Shown piece after piece: positions 1-10,188 of a stretch of 64,000 bases of DNA. Made by a program: the position numbers and the translations under genes. The first letter of the stretch is position 1. The number at the start of each line of letters is the position of its first letter. The stretch comes from Paramacrobiotus metropolitanus (taxonomy: Eukaryota > Tardigrada > Eutardigrada > Parachela > Macrobiotidae). The stretch is from positions 868,001-932,000 of the forward strand of contig NW_026570239.1 in the NCBI RefSeq assembly GCF_019649055.1. Reading direction: 5' to 3'. The notes beneath the pieces are model-generated. The model saw nothing but the letters and a program-made list of their open reading frames with translations. It had not been told where the DNA came from and searched no databases.

Positions 1-504
1 AGCGCGCACCACCCGGTGCCGGCGGCCCAACCGAACCACCATGGCGCTGACGAATTTGGATACTACGCAATCGAAAATCTGTATCTGAACATACGCGTAT
101 CTGTTCCACAGGACGCGGCGCACCAGGAACACCGCGGGATACCACGTCCATGGGCGGTCAGGGTCTATCCGGGCGAGGATCTCAAAGCTGGCCTGGGATG
201 ACGGATAACTCAACTGCCCGTTGTATTCCTCGTCCCAGAAGCAGCCCGTTACGACATGCTCCTGCTGCGAGCTGAGACAGTGCAGCGCCTTTTTGTACTC
301 GACGAACTGCGAGCGCCGGCCAGGTACGCCAAAATCCACGATCACACCGTCAGGGACGGTGTTAATGACCAGACCGCGCTCGAAGAGTCGCTCGTCATTG
401 GGCACATCTACCGCGTTCCACTGATATATGTCGGCGCCAGAATAAATTTCACAGAACAGCGATGAGTCCGAATAACCAAACGATCGTATTCCACTGGTCT
501 CCAT
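1..504 (-). CDS. N-terminal exon of YQWNAVDV/F-box-like family protein (partial, runs off window)
   Basis: Open minus-strand reading frame from ATG at 504 to the window edge, 168 codons without a stop. It begins METSGIRSF, followed by CEIYSGADIYQWNAVDV, then the family block VDFGVPGRRSQFVEY, then RPWTWYPAVFLVRRVLWN. These blocks match the first exons of the genes at 38305-39027, 44842-45562 and 56157-56882, so this is the fifth member of that family. In the complete members this exon is about 241 codons and is spliced to an F-box-like exon, which here would lie beyond position 1. The function is unknown; an SCF-type substrate adaptor is only an inference from the second exon of relatives. The LTR element at 598-5974 is inserted 94 bp upstream of the ATG and may separate the gene from its promoter. 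Confidence 0.8.
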   Translation of the reverse strand, partial: METSGIRSFGYSDSSLFCEIYSGADIYQWNAVDVPNDERLFERGLVINTVPDGVIVDFGVPGRRSQFVEYKKALHCLSSQQEHVVTGCFWDEEYNGQLSYPSSQASFEILARIDPDRPWTWYPAVFLVRRVLWNRYAYVQIQIFDCVVSKFVSAMVVRLGRRHRVVRA

Positions 505-597
505 TGTCGTGTGTGTAAGGTGTGAGAAAAGTATATGGCTTAATTTATTTAACTCGTTAAAAATCAACTCCCGGAAAGTATGTTCCCTATATGGCAT

Positions 598-950
598 TGT
601 TACATGATAAATGTGGCAGAGCTAATTAGAGAACGGGAAAAGGTCACGACCAGACCGGCCGGCAGCGCATGTGAAGTAGCTTTATTAGGAAATTATCGTT
701 AGATGGCAAGTCAGTAAAACAGTAAGAAAAGGAATCAACATACTGGTTAGTACTGCTGCAAAGAAATGTACCATCCGTAGTTCTAATGGTTGTGATGGTT
801 CTGATGGTTGTAATAATAATGGTTGCATTACGGTATAACAGTCATTTAAGTAGGCATAAACAGACACAGTCAGGTTAAAGGCTAGGCATATCAGGGCATA
901 CATCAGGTATTAGTAAGCTATACATTAGGACTTTGAAACATTACGTGACA
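598..950 (-). repeat. 3' LTR of the LTR retrotransposon
   Basis: 353-bp copy starting TGTTACATGA and ending CGTGACA on the plus strand. On the element's own (minus) strand it is the 3' LTR, because the polypurine tract lies at its inner edge (951-961). It contains a GGTTGTGATGGTTCTGATGG low-complexity stretch near 785-825. Confidence 0.87.
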
Positions 951-3778
951 CTTCTCTCCTCAAAAACAGACTGTCCACAGTCATAACACAACATGTATGT
1001 ACAATAAGAGAAAAATATAGTCAGCCAGCCGTGGATGTACTAAATATTTAGATAATTTTAAAAGCAGAAAACGAATGCCCTTTTTTAAAGTTTAAAATAA
1101 ACTGCTTTATTCTCTGATTAGTGCCGTTTGAAATTTACTTAAACGAGATATTAGCTTCCTCATGTTGGACTTTGCTACTTCACAAATTTTCTGTATGAGC
1201 TTTTCAAATGTTAAAATTTTATCTTCTCAGCTAATCAACCGTGTGTAACCGCAATCGTCTCACCGAATTAAGCACGGATAACATTGTACTATAGTGGTTC
1301 GATTAATTAGCAAGTTACTGTAGCAAGTTACTGTAGCAGTCGAAGTTTATTAATGCCTTATGCAACCGGTTTTTGGCACGGGCTATTTTACGCTTTCGTA
1401 GAGCGGCATATGAGCACTTGTTGCACATTCCTTTTCCCCTTTGAGAAAAAGAAAATTAAATTTAAAGGACCAAGAAAATTGGGCACCTAAAAATGCGAAT
1501 CAGCTGTTCTTAATTAAAATTTTTTTTTTTATATTTCGTGATATTTTAGCCACTGGATATCAGCACGACACCTTTTTGAGATTCAACCTTATCTCCAGTT
1601 TTTTTTATTCCGCTGTACAGTCATGTCGCGTTACTTTGAACACAGCACCCGGTTAACCAGTGCTGCGCGCCAAAGCTAAAGTTGTTAACGCGGCGGCTCC
1701 GCTAACATCATCACCCATGACCGACATTATCGTAACTGTGTTTTTTAGGAGATAGGTAATCAGATGCTGCATAAAGTGCGGCTGTATCGTATAGCTGTGA
1801 GTTATCGATCTGATAATCAAACCCTTTTTTTTTAATTAAAAATTCATTAGGCCAACGCGCGTGATGTGACTGCTAGAAATCGTAAAGGGCGGCCACACCA
1901 TAGCTGCATAGAGACCTTTTGTTCGACTGCTAATTTTCAATCATCAATAAAAAAAGAAAGGAAAAACATTTTTTTGTAGCGAAATTATAATTTTTTTATA
2001 GATTTTAGTTAATTAAAAAAATATTATTTGTGACAAAATATTATGTAGTCAGGAAAAAGAAAAGAATTTAATAAATTGTTATTTTTGGAATTTTGCGGAA
2101 AATATTAAACGGATACTTAATGAATATAACTAAATAAAAACAAAAACGAATAAAATTAAATTTTTTTTGAAAATATTTAAACTAATGTACGGCGGCTGAC
2201 TTTACACGAGCTGAAGTTTAACACGGGGAAAATGGTTTCCCTTTATGGAGGAGTTCCCCAATCCAACCAACGTTTATCGGGCTTCATCCAGTCCATGAAT
2301 AGGATACGAACATTACTTGTAAATCTGGACTTCGGACTGATGAATGTTTGAATCGTCGGGCGGGCTTCATTATTTTTTTTTGGAGACTTCTTAAAAACAT
2401 CACGTTTCGCGGAACTCCATTACTAAAAACACACTTAACAAACATACACAAATTGCATACCATAAAACAATAACCGTCAAAGCAATAAATTTATTAAAAT
2501 ATGGTTTGCCCGTTGCCGGATACACAGTTATTAGGAACATCAGAATATCAAAAACGCACTTTTTTTAGCACCAAGATAAGAACTGTTTTTTTGGCTCTAT
2601 CAACCTTACATTAACCAATCCGTGATTACGAAATCATTATCAGTTTTGTGCACCTAAGATACACAGTGTAACAAGTTTATGCGTAGACGCTACTTCCAAT
2701 TTTTCATTGCACAGGGGATTCATCAAGATTCTGCCAACTTTTACTGCGGTCCATGGTATAGCTTTGCCGGACTGAGTATACTCTTTTCAAACAATCAAAC
2801 ATTAACTTGACTCCGAGGCTTCTGCCTTTGATTAAATACAAGAATTCAATATTTTCCCGGCTGGGTCACTACGCTCTCCGGACAAGTCTGTAGTTTTTCC
2901 CTCTAGGTATTACTAAAGTTTTAAAAAGAACGTGCACTTTCCTTTTAAACACTAAGTCAACCTTTTCGTTAACCATGTATTCACATGATTATTTACAGCT
3001 ATACGTCACCCACAGCGCAACGGTCTAAAGCTTTTAATTAATATTTAATTTAAATCAATGTAAATTCTAGTCTGCAGTTCTAGAGTTAACAATGATTTAT
3101 TTTGTTGCATATCAAAAAACGTTAATCCAGACTCGCACTCTGGTAATTTTAGGCTATGCGAATAAAGTATGTACATCGAGCACAACGTTCGTCCAATCTG
3201 TCACCTTGACCTACTTGTTGTGTCTATCCAGTGCCGTCGCTTTGCGGAGTCATTTATTCTCTGGCCAGTTCAACAATAAAAATTTCAAAAACACAAGCAC
3301 GTGCATTTCCTCAAAATAAAAACTTCAAAAACATAAAGTGCGCACGTGTATTTCTTCAAATAATTCATTCGCCATTATGCTTCTTCCTGGATAAATAATT
3401 TTAACTTTTGCAGAATCGTCGCTTTTATCCCTTCCCCTCATTGATAAAAAACTTCATACAGTCATTTTAAAAACCAATTGTACCTTTGGTCGGATGCGTC
3501 GATTATTTGAGCCAAACATTTTATGAAATCAAATGATAAGTAATTAAAAGGTTACAAAGTTAAGTGCTAAAACAAAAGGTTATTTTTTTCACCAAATTTT
3601 AGACGGTCATAATATTCCCACAAAACGATGCACTAAACGCATATCCACAAGCAGTATTAAGGCAGGACATTAATAATTTGAAAACGGAAAAATCACATAA
3701 ACATTTTTTTAGTGTTTCGTAAATAATTCGATACAACTTGGCATATATACAAGCATATATACAACAGCCTCATTAACA
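951..3778. other. AT-rich interior of the LTR element, no pol recognised
   Basis: About 2.8 kb between the Gag-like frame and the 3' LTR where protease, reverse transcriptase, RNase H and integrase would normally lie. It is AT-rich with many homopolymer runs, and no frame above about 75 codons resembles these enzymes on either strand. I read it as non-coding filler of a deletion derivative. Confidence 0.6.
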
Positions 3779-4315
3779 TCAGTGTGGCTGTCCCGGTGCA
3801 CTTGCCGAACATGACGGTGATCTGGCTTGCGTGGCCGAATGCTCACCGCTTGCAGACTGTTGACGTGCACCACTAACTTCGGTATTGTTACGTGTACCTT
3901 TTTCAACAGGCTTGTAATTACGGCTATTAGGATTTAAGTAACACACGGCATAAAGGTGACCAACCTTGTGGCAGTAGTTACACGCACGGCTTTCGCGTTT
4001 ACGCTTAGGCTTGGACGGCGCATTTAGCTGATTCAAAAGAGAACTGTACTCATTCGAAAATTTGTTAACTTTGGCAACCATCGATAACAGAACCGGAGTT
4101 TTAATAACTGTAACAAGCCCTAGTACATCGACGACCGGGCTACATGGAGCAAAGTCCTTGAGGAGCTCGTGGTCCATGACTGCAACTGAATGCCGACGTG
4201 TACAAAGCTTTCCTGATGATTTCATGGCCAACAGAAATGACTCAACCAAACTTTGACCTGCTTCTCCTGACTGGACAGTGGGAGGATAGTTACCAGTTCT
4301 TTTGGGCTGATTCAT
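3779..4315 (-). CDS. Gag-like protein of the LTR element (CCHC zinc knuckle)
   Basis: An open frame of 178 codons starting at an ATG and ending just after GQPH. Around residues 112-125 it has CNYCHKVGHLYAVC, a perfect C-x2-C-x4-H-x4-C zinc knuckle preceded by a basic stretch KPKRKRESR, typical of the nucleocapsid part of Gag that packages element RNA. The tail is rich in Ser, Ala and Gln. It is short for a full Gag. Separate short frames at 4381-4599 and 4739-4930 on the same strand may be the broken capsid part, but I see no motif in them. It lies in the first half of the element when read from the 5' LTR, where gag is expected. Confidence 0.7.
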   Translation of the reverse strand: MNQPKRTGNYPPTVQSGEAGQSLVESFLLAMKSSGKLCTRRHSVAVMDHELLKDFAPCSPVVDVLGLVTVIKTPVLLSMVAKVNKFSNEYSSLLNQLNAPSKPKRKRESRACNYCHKVGHLYAVCYLNPNSRNYKPVEKGTRNNTEVSGARQQSASGEHSATQARSPSCSASAPGQPH

Positions 4316-5621
4316 TTCAGTAAAGCTGCAGACTTAACAACCAAGAAAAAACGTTTAGTAATATGGTTCGGCAAGTCTGATTAATCAGATAGATTCGAAG
4401 TTATTTTAGGAACGGCCAGGAACGTTGAACTAGGTTGGGTAAGGGATTGGTCACAAGAAAAGAAATTATTCAGAAAAAGAACATTATTATCAAATCGGTA
4501 ATCAGTAAACAAGCCCCGTAACTTCTGAAATTGTCCGACAATGAGAGAGGGTGCAGGTGGGGTCGGCAGTTCTAGATTCTGGGTAGGGCACATAAACATT
4601 TACTGACTCAGCTAGTCAAAATCTGATCTGAGCAAGGCGATAACCGATGAACAAGAATAGCAAATCGTATTATCATTTCCCGAAAGCAAAGGTCACCAAA
4701 AACAGAAGAAAGGAAATATACATCTTGCTAACGGATTATTAATTTTCAAGCGCAGAGAACAGATAGTTCGATTGTTCGACAGAAATGTCGTAGCCAACAC
4801 ATGCTGCCAAGTAAAGATTATCATAATAACGAGCTATCGTTTTTCGGAAGCACTGATGCGGGATCGACGTAAACTTAACCCATTCAGCGTTCATGGAAAA
4901 ATCAAAATGTAAAAATGTTTTTAACAACAAAATACAAAAGCAACATTAGAGAACTGTTACGCAGATGACCTTTCTGGTTTCAGAACAAAATCAGTTAAAT
5001 GTTCTTAGATTTGGAAACAGTACAGTCCGGCATATTCAGAATATGTACGGTGATTTAATAGCAAAAAACACATTTTTGTTGCAATTCCACTCTGCGACAT
5101 CAAAGTATGACAGAAATTTTATTAGGTTACCAAAAGTGCAATTTATCGGAAGCAATGCAAATTTATTTTTCATAAAGATACATCTCCAAGAACAGAATTA
5201 GCAATTGTTGCAAAAATATAGGGCGTAGACACGTTTTTTTTTTCTACGAGAAACATTTTATTTAAAAGACGAGCGGTGACGGAAGAATAAATTCATCGAT
5301 TATATTGCACTCGGTTTATCGTTACCGAATTTATAAAATGGCAAATGTCAAGGATACTCACGACGGAACATGGTTAACTGTATTACGAAATCGGAAAGCG
5401 CGGGTAAACAGCAGTTCCCGGTTACGGCTAGTTAGCGCTTGGAAAATCACGCTGCTTGAATGAGGCGTAGTACAAACGGCAGTGGCAGCGGCAGCCGCTG
5501 TGAAGGGATGATGGTATCGTCGTATTAAAGCATCGTACATCAAGAAAAAAAAACAATAATACAAATAATAACTGACGGCTGAAGTAACCAACAGGTACTT
5601 CTCAGTCGACACGGACCAGTT

Positions 5622-5974
5622 TGTTACATGATAAATGTGGCAGAGCTAATTAGAGAACGGGAAAAGGTCACGACCAGACCGGCCGGCAGCGCATGTGAAG
5701 TAGCTTTATTAGGAAATTATCGTTAGATGGCAAGTCAGTAAAACAGTAAGAAAAGGAATCAACATACTGGTTAGTACTGCTGCAAAGAAATGTACCATCC
5801 GTAGTTCTAATGGTTGTGATGGTTCTGATGGTTGTAATAATAATGGTTGCATTACGGTATAACAGTCATTTAAGTAGGCATAAACAGACACAGTCAGGTT
5901 AAAGGCTAGGCATATCAGGGCATACATCAGGTATTAGTAAGCTATACATTAGGACTTTGAAACATTACGTGACA
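5622..5974 (-). repeat. 5' LTR of the LTR retrotransposon
   Basis: Second copy of the 353-bp repeat, matching 598-950 over its whole length as far as I can read. The inner edge carries the candidate primer-binding site at 5605-5618, and the outer edge is followed by GCAT, the second half of the target-site duplication. Confidence 0.87.
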
Positions 5975-5978
5975 GCAT

Positions 5979-8440
5979 TACAGTTACTGTGCAAGTCGCA
6001 AGATACTACTACAGGCACAACCATACTGTACTTTCCCATTGCCTTATGTTCCCCTGTCTATGGTATACGAAAACTGCGGTGTCATGTCACATGTGGGCAG
6101 TGGGCAGAAGCTGAGGCAAAAATCAATAATCCAAGGCAGCAGACTGGATGCCGCTTATAATCCGATTCCAGTGTGCGCAGTCAAAACTGACCCGAGGACA
6201 GCAAGAATAGGAGGCGGGTGAGTAAATACTGCGATGCCGCTCAAAGCGCCCATTCAAATTACACTGGACGCGGTGCTTATGTGCTGTCGCATTAGGCATG
6301 ATTGGTTCGGAGATAATCGGCTTGTCTACTAGAGTAGCATGCCTTTCAGGAACGCCCTACCGTTGTTACAATAGAAGGAGGAGAGAAATGTCTCCATCAG
6401 CTTTTGTATCAATCTATTCACGTTATCACCGAGCTGGCAATACCGCCAAAATAGCCAACAGGTGACAAATTTTTTCTCTAGAAGCGCTTCGATGTCATTA
6501 AAGTGTATAAACTTGAAAGTTCAAACGTGCTAAAATAATACCTTGTGTTTTTATTTGAAAATTCAAGGCAATAATTAACTCAGTTGAATTTAAAAAAATC
6601 TCAAACATTCCTGAGAAGCCGTAGACAATTGACCGTGGTTCACGTGTTATTCATTCAAACCACTTGGAATCAAGTGAGATTCTCTGCTATGCATTGACTA
6701 AGGAAGTTAGCCGAAAGAAATTCCCAGTTCAAAGCGATTTTTTTTAGATTTTAAAATAATTTTTGAAATTCGTTTTAAAATTTCCAAAACTGGGTGAAAA
6801 ACTGGTTGGTGTAAAAACGATGTTCCTGGTGATGCACTTTTTTATGCAAAGTTTGAAGAGTTCGTCCGGGACCGGTTCATAACTTTAAATTGAAACTTTC
6901 GGTACACCTACATGTGTTTAAAAATTTATTATTTTATTTCACCGAGAAATCCCTAACCGGAAGTTGCGCCAAAGTTTTCACGCCAAAGTAAACAAATTAT
7001 TGGACTATAGAACGTCATAAGACAAGGCAAAAATTTTTTTGGAGGTGCGTGAAAGCGAAAGTTATAGCACCTGTACCCAATTTTGTTATTTTGTATCGGC
7101 ACAGCACGTAAAACACAAAACACGCAAGTATAAAACTTTGTGTGAATAACATGCCGTGTCAACAAGCAAAATGTTTCGGTAAACACGACAAGAAAACGGT
7201 CTGGCAAACTGTGAAACCCGATAAACAGGAATGTAAAAAATGGCTGCATGCCTCGTATACTATGAGCATCACTGTAACATAACACGGTCATATAATTAAT
7301 GATTTCGTCACTCCTCAATTGAACAGGCTTCCATAGATTAAACATGCTTCAGAAATCAGAGCCAACCTCGCCGTAAGGAGAGAAATACTCGTACATTTAC
7401 CAACAAACGCGAAAGAAGCTGCGTTGTCTTGATCCAGACACGTTGACCACAGCGGCAACGTGACGGTTGTTCAATCGGTACAGAGCAAAGAGGACCAAGA
7501 TAATCCAACATCAATGGTGGTCGAATCGGTCAGAGCATGATGGTAGTGTTTCCAGGGAATATTTACCCTTTCCTTGGTTAAAGAGTTCAGCCTTCACGAA
7601 ATAACATTATTCGGTAGATTTTGAATGATTTTGTATGTTTTCATGTTACGTTTAACCACTGTAATCGTGTCAACTTAATTTCTTGACGCACGAGCATCTT
7701 CTCTGATCATTGTCATGGATTTTACGGAGGTACGTTTTCAATATGCATCTTTTATTCAAGCCTATACGGTGTATATGAATTTAAAGAATTACGCAGAACG
7801 TTCCATTAGACACTACGATCACAAGCACTGTATTCCTCACAATTACTTTAGCATTAGCTTCATCTACATCAGCATTCAACCGGCGTGTGATCCCTTTGTT
7901 AAGTGCATTTCCTGCTCCTTCATGTGCCGGAAGCGAAATCCCTCTGGATCCCGTATTAAATGACGCCTCCCTCATTTAGCCTTTGCCTGCACCGCTATCA
8001 AACGGAAGTCAGGAAAATTAACCGCTTAATAGCCGCTATTTAGTCCGAACAGTCTTGTGTTACCGTTTGTGTGGCCCCATTACGCCGCCCCAGCCGAGAC
8101 CGGCATCCAGGAATTCCCTTGATTGTTGCGCATTCCTCTGCTGCGCAGTTACATCGGATGGACAAATTACACTGTTTGCTTGTGCCTGTGTTGTGACAGT
8201 GATCTCCGCGTCTCATACCTCAACCAATTTGCATTGGGTGTGCTTATTAACCTTCCCTGATTTTTCATTGCGGCTGATCACGAATTTATTGACTGATCCT
8301 TTTGTGCAAATCTCAGTATGGATAAAACCGAGGCGCTTCCAGCACTGCTGTTAATTATGGCCACTAACGCCAGTCAAGCCCAGAAATTTATTTTATAAAT
8401 GTTTTGGCTGGGTAATTTGTTATAGATTATTCTGTGTAAT
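5979..8440. other. Intergenic stretch with a fold-back element fragment
   Basis: No gene recognised. The part at about 6800-7110 resembles one arm plus centre of the TTAA fold-back elements at 21053-21740 and 43021-43704 (for example GGTGCGTGAAAGCGAAAG and a CGGTTCATAA block). A 130-codon frame on the minus strand at 6953-7345 overlaps that arm and is most likely fortuitous. The rest, including short frames at 7715-7963 and 8055-8354, shows no domain I know. Confidence 0.5.
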
Positions 8441-8455
8441 ATTGGAAGAACTGCA

Positions 8456-9644
8456 ATGAAGAATTTCAGTGTTACCGATCGTTCTATTAATTTAACGGTA
8501 TTAGCTATTGGAATGGACGCTTTATCGTACACCGTTCATTTCGGTGTAGCTTCCGTCGTTCTCTCTGTCATCGGAACTGTGAGCAGCGTTGTGTGCATCT
8601 GGCATACCAAGCGTCAATTACAGCAATACCGGGAAAAATCCGCCGCCAGCCAAATTTTATTAATCAGCTTATCACTAGCGACTTTCCTTTTCTGCGGATT
8701 TTGTCTTCCAGTAAACAGTTACACCATGATCCAAGGTCCGCTGAATTATCTAGGGGATAAACTACCGCTATGCTTAGCGCATACTTACATTTACTATTTG
8801 CTTATAACGGTTTGCGCGTTTTCCCACAGTTCCATGGCGATTAACCGGCTTTTACTCGTTGTCATTAATCCATGTGGATTTGCAGCAATAACAACGTCAT
8901 TATTAATCTCTTGCTGGATTTTTCCTGCCATTATTTATCTATTTCCGTTGCTCTCCATCGGAGGGCGGTTCGGCTATTCACCCACAAGAAATAGGTGTGG
9001 ACTGGTGGAGATTGACACGACGTATCATTTGTTCTGCAAGGTTATTTACGCTTTTATCCCCTTGATGATCGTTGTTGTGTGTTATGGGTGGATCATTGTG
9101 AATGAGGTGCTTGTTAAGCGCCGCGTGGACAGAGCATGCTCGGTTGTACCGCGGGTTCGGAGTGCCAAACGCGGGCGGCTGCAACGGGATTTAAAGGCGA
9201 CGAAGGTGGCCTGTGTGATGTCGATAGTCTTCATGGTGTGCTATTTACCGTTTGCGGTGTACGGGATTGTGGTGCGGCGCTTAGAGGGACTGGAGTCGGT
9301 GGTGGGGATGGGATTTGACTTGTGGGTGTGGATAGGTGCGTCGTCGTTTAAAAAATGCCTTTGCTAAGAGTTACTATGTTATAAGGAATGCATTCAATAG
9401 ATTAACGTGGTAATTCGATTATTATTATTAATAAAATCATGAGCAATAAATTATGGTTACAGGTTGTTCAATAAATCCCATCGTCTACGGGGTGCTGACG
9501 CAACTGTTGCGACGGCAGAAACGGCTACTTACCGGCGTCACCCATTTAGAAATGGAGATGAGCAAGACGCGCTCCCTGGGTGCCGGTGTTATGTGCGTGT
9601 TTCCCGGCGCTAATCGAGTAGATGATATGGCGCATCGTGATTAA
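8456..9644 (+). CDS. Rhodopsin-class G-protein-coupled receptor (two exons)
   Basis: Exon 1 is 8456-9335 and exon 2 is 9463-9644. The 127-bp intron has a GT-AG pair (TAG|GTGCGT and TTACAG|GTTG), and joining restores one frame of 353 aa. Seven hydrophobic segments are visible: about residues 29-50, 63-86, 105-130, 145-167, 192-216, 250-273 and, across the splice, DLWVWIGCSINPIVYGVL. TM7 carries NPIVY (the NPxxY motif). TM3 ends SMAINRLLLVV, so the usual DRY is NR-L. TM6 has CYLPF in place of the commoner CWxP. Cys106 at the top of TM3 and Cys181 in ECL2 could form the conserved disulphide. An asparagine at the DRY position and the NPIVY form recall the Tre1/Moody orphan group, but this is only a suggestion; the ligand is unknown. 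The second Met (residue 20) is an alternative start. Confidence 0.85.
9336..9462 (+). other. Intron of the GPCR gene
   Basis: GTGCGT donor at 9336 and TTACAG acceptor ending at 9462. Removing these 127 bases joins ATA-G to GT-TGT and completes the seventh transmembrane helix with its NPIVY motif. Without splicing, exon 1 reads into a stop at 9365. Confidence 0.85.
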
Positions 9645-10188
9645 GTTTGCTTGTACGCTTTTAAGAGATGTCCTAGGCTGGCTGATAAGCTGACAGCTAG
9701 TTTGAATTCAATAAAACAAATTTTTTCCGGAATATGATTAAGGAAATACTTTGTGTCTTTGTGTCTTTGTTCGTGTCTTTGTCATCTAAAAAGTCTTATT
9801 AATCTTGAGTATCAGATGGAGTTTCACAAAACAAATTTTCAAAAAGGGGAGGGAACACAAGTTCCCTTAAACGTTTAGTGAAACGCAAAAGCAGCCATTT
9901 TTAAAAATCCGCTTTCGCGAAGCGAAAGATATTGACGAACTTTCTGGCGGGAAGATACTTGCAAAGCAAAACACATACAAACGACAACTGCGAAATATAA
10001 CAGACTGCACAATGTTAGTGAATACTGCCGGCATTTGGTTAACTATTATTACGCCCATGTCATGAAAGTCATTGCACTATGCAAGCAACAGCAATACGCT
10101 ATGAACAGAATATAATGATAACTGTTAGCATATTTTAACACAGATTTATTAATAACTGTGTGTTATCATGATAACGGTTAACATAACA
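9645..10188. other. Intergenic region between GPCR and kinase-Kelch gene
   Basis: Convergent 3' ends flank this stretch. It contains an AATAAA signal (9709-9714) shortly after the GPCR stop, a short GTGTCTTT microsatellite near 9752-9782, and a small palindrome around 9910-9928. No gene seen. Confidence 0.5.

Larger units (their letters stand above)
598..5974 (-). mobile_element. LTR retrotransposon, minus orientation, probably non-autonomous
   Basis: Two identical-looking direct repeats (598-950 and 5622-5974, 353 bp, offset 5024) flank a 4.67-kb interior. Each begins TG and ends CA. The 4-bp sequence GCAT lies immediately outside both ends (594-597 and 5975-5978), as expected for a target-site duplication. 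Read on the minus strand, a purine run GAGGAGAGAAG (961-951) abuts the 3' LTR. A candidate tRNA primer-binding site starting TGGTCCGTGTCGAC (5618-5605) lies 3 nt inside the 5' LTR. A Gag-like reading frame with a CCHC knuckle lies at 3779-4315. No reverse transcriptase, protease or integrase frame is visible between 951 and 3779, so the element probably depends on proteins made elsewhere. Identical LTRs imply a recent insertion. Confidence 0.88.

Noticed and set aside
685-903. 72-codon hydrophobic frame repeated at 5709-5927
   Set aside because: Lies wholly inside the LTRs, so its duplication is explained by the retrotransposon and not by a gene.
6953-7345. 130-codon minus-strand frame
   Set aside because: Overlaps a fold-back arm fragment, has no motif and no paralogue as protein.
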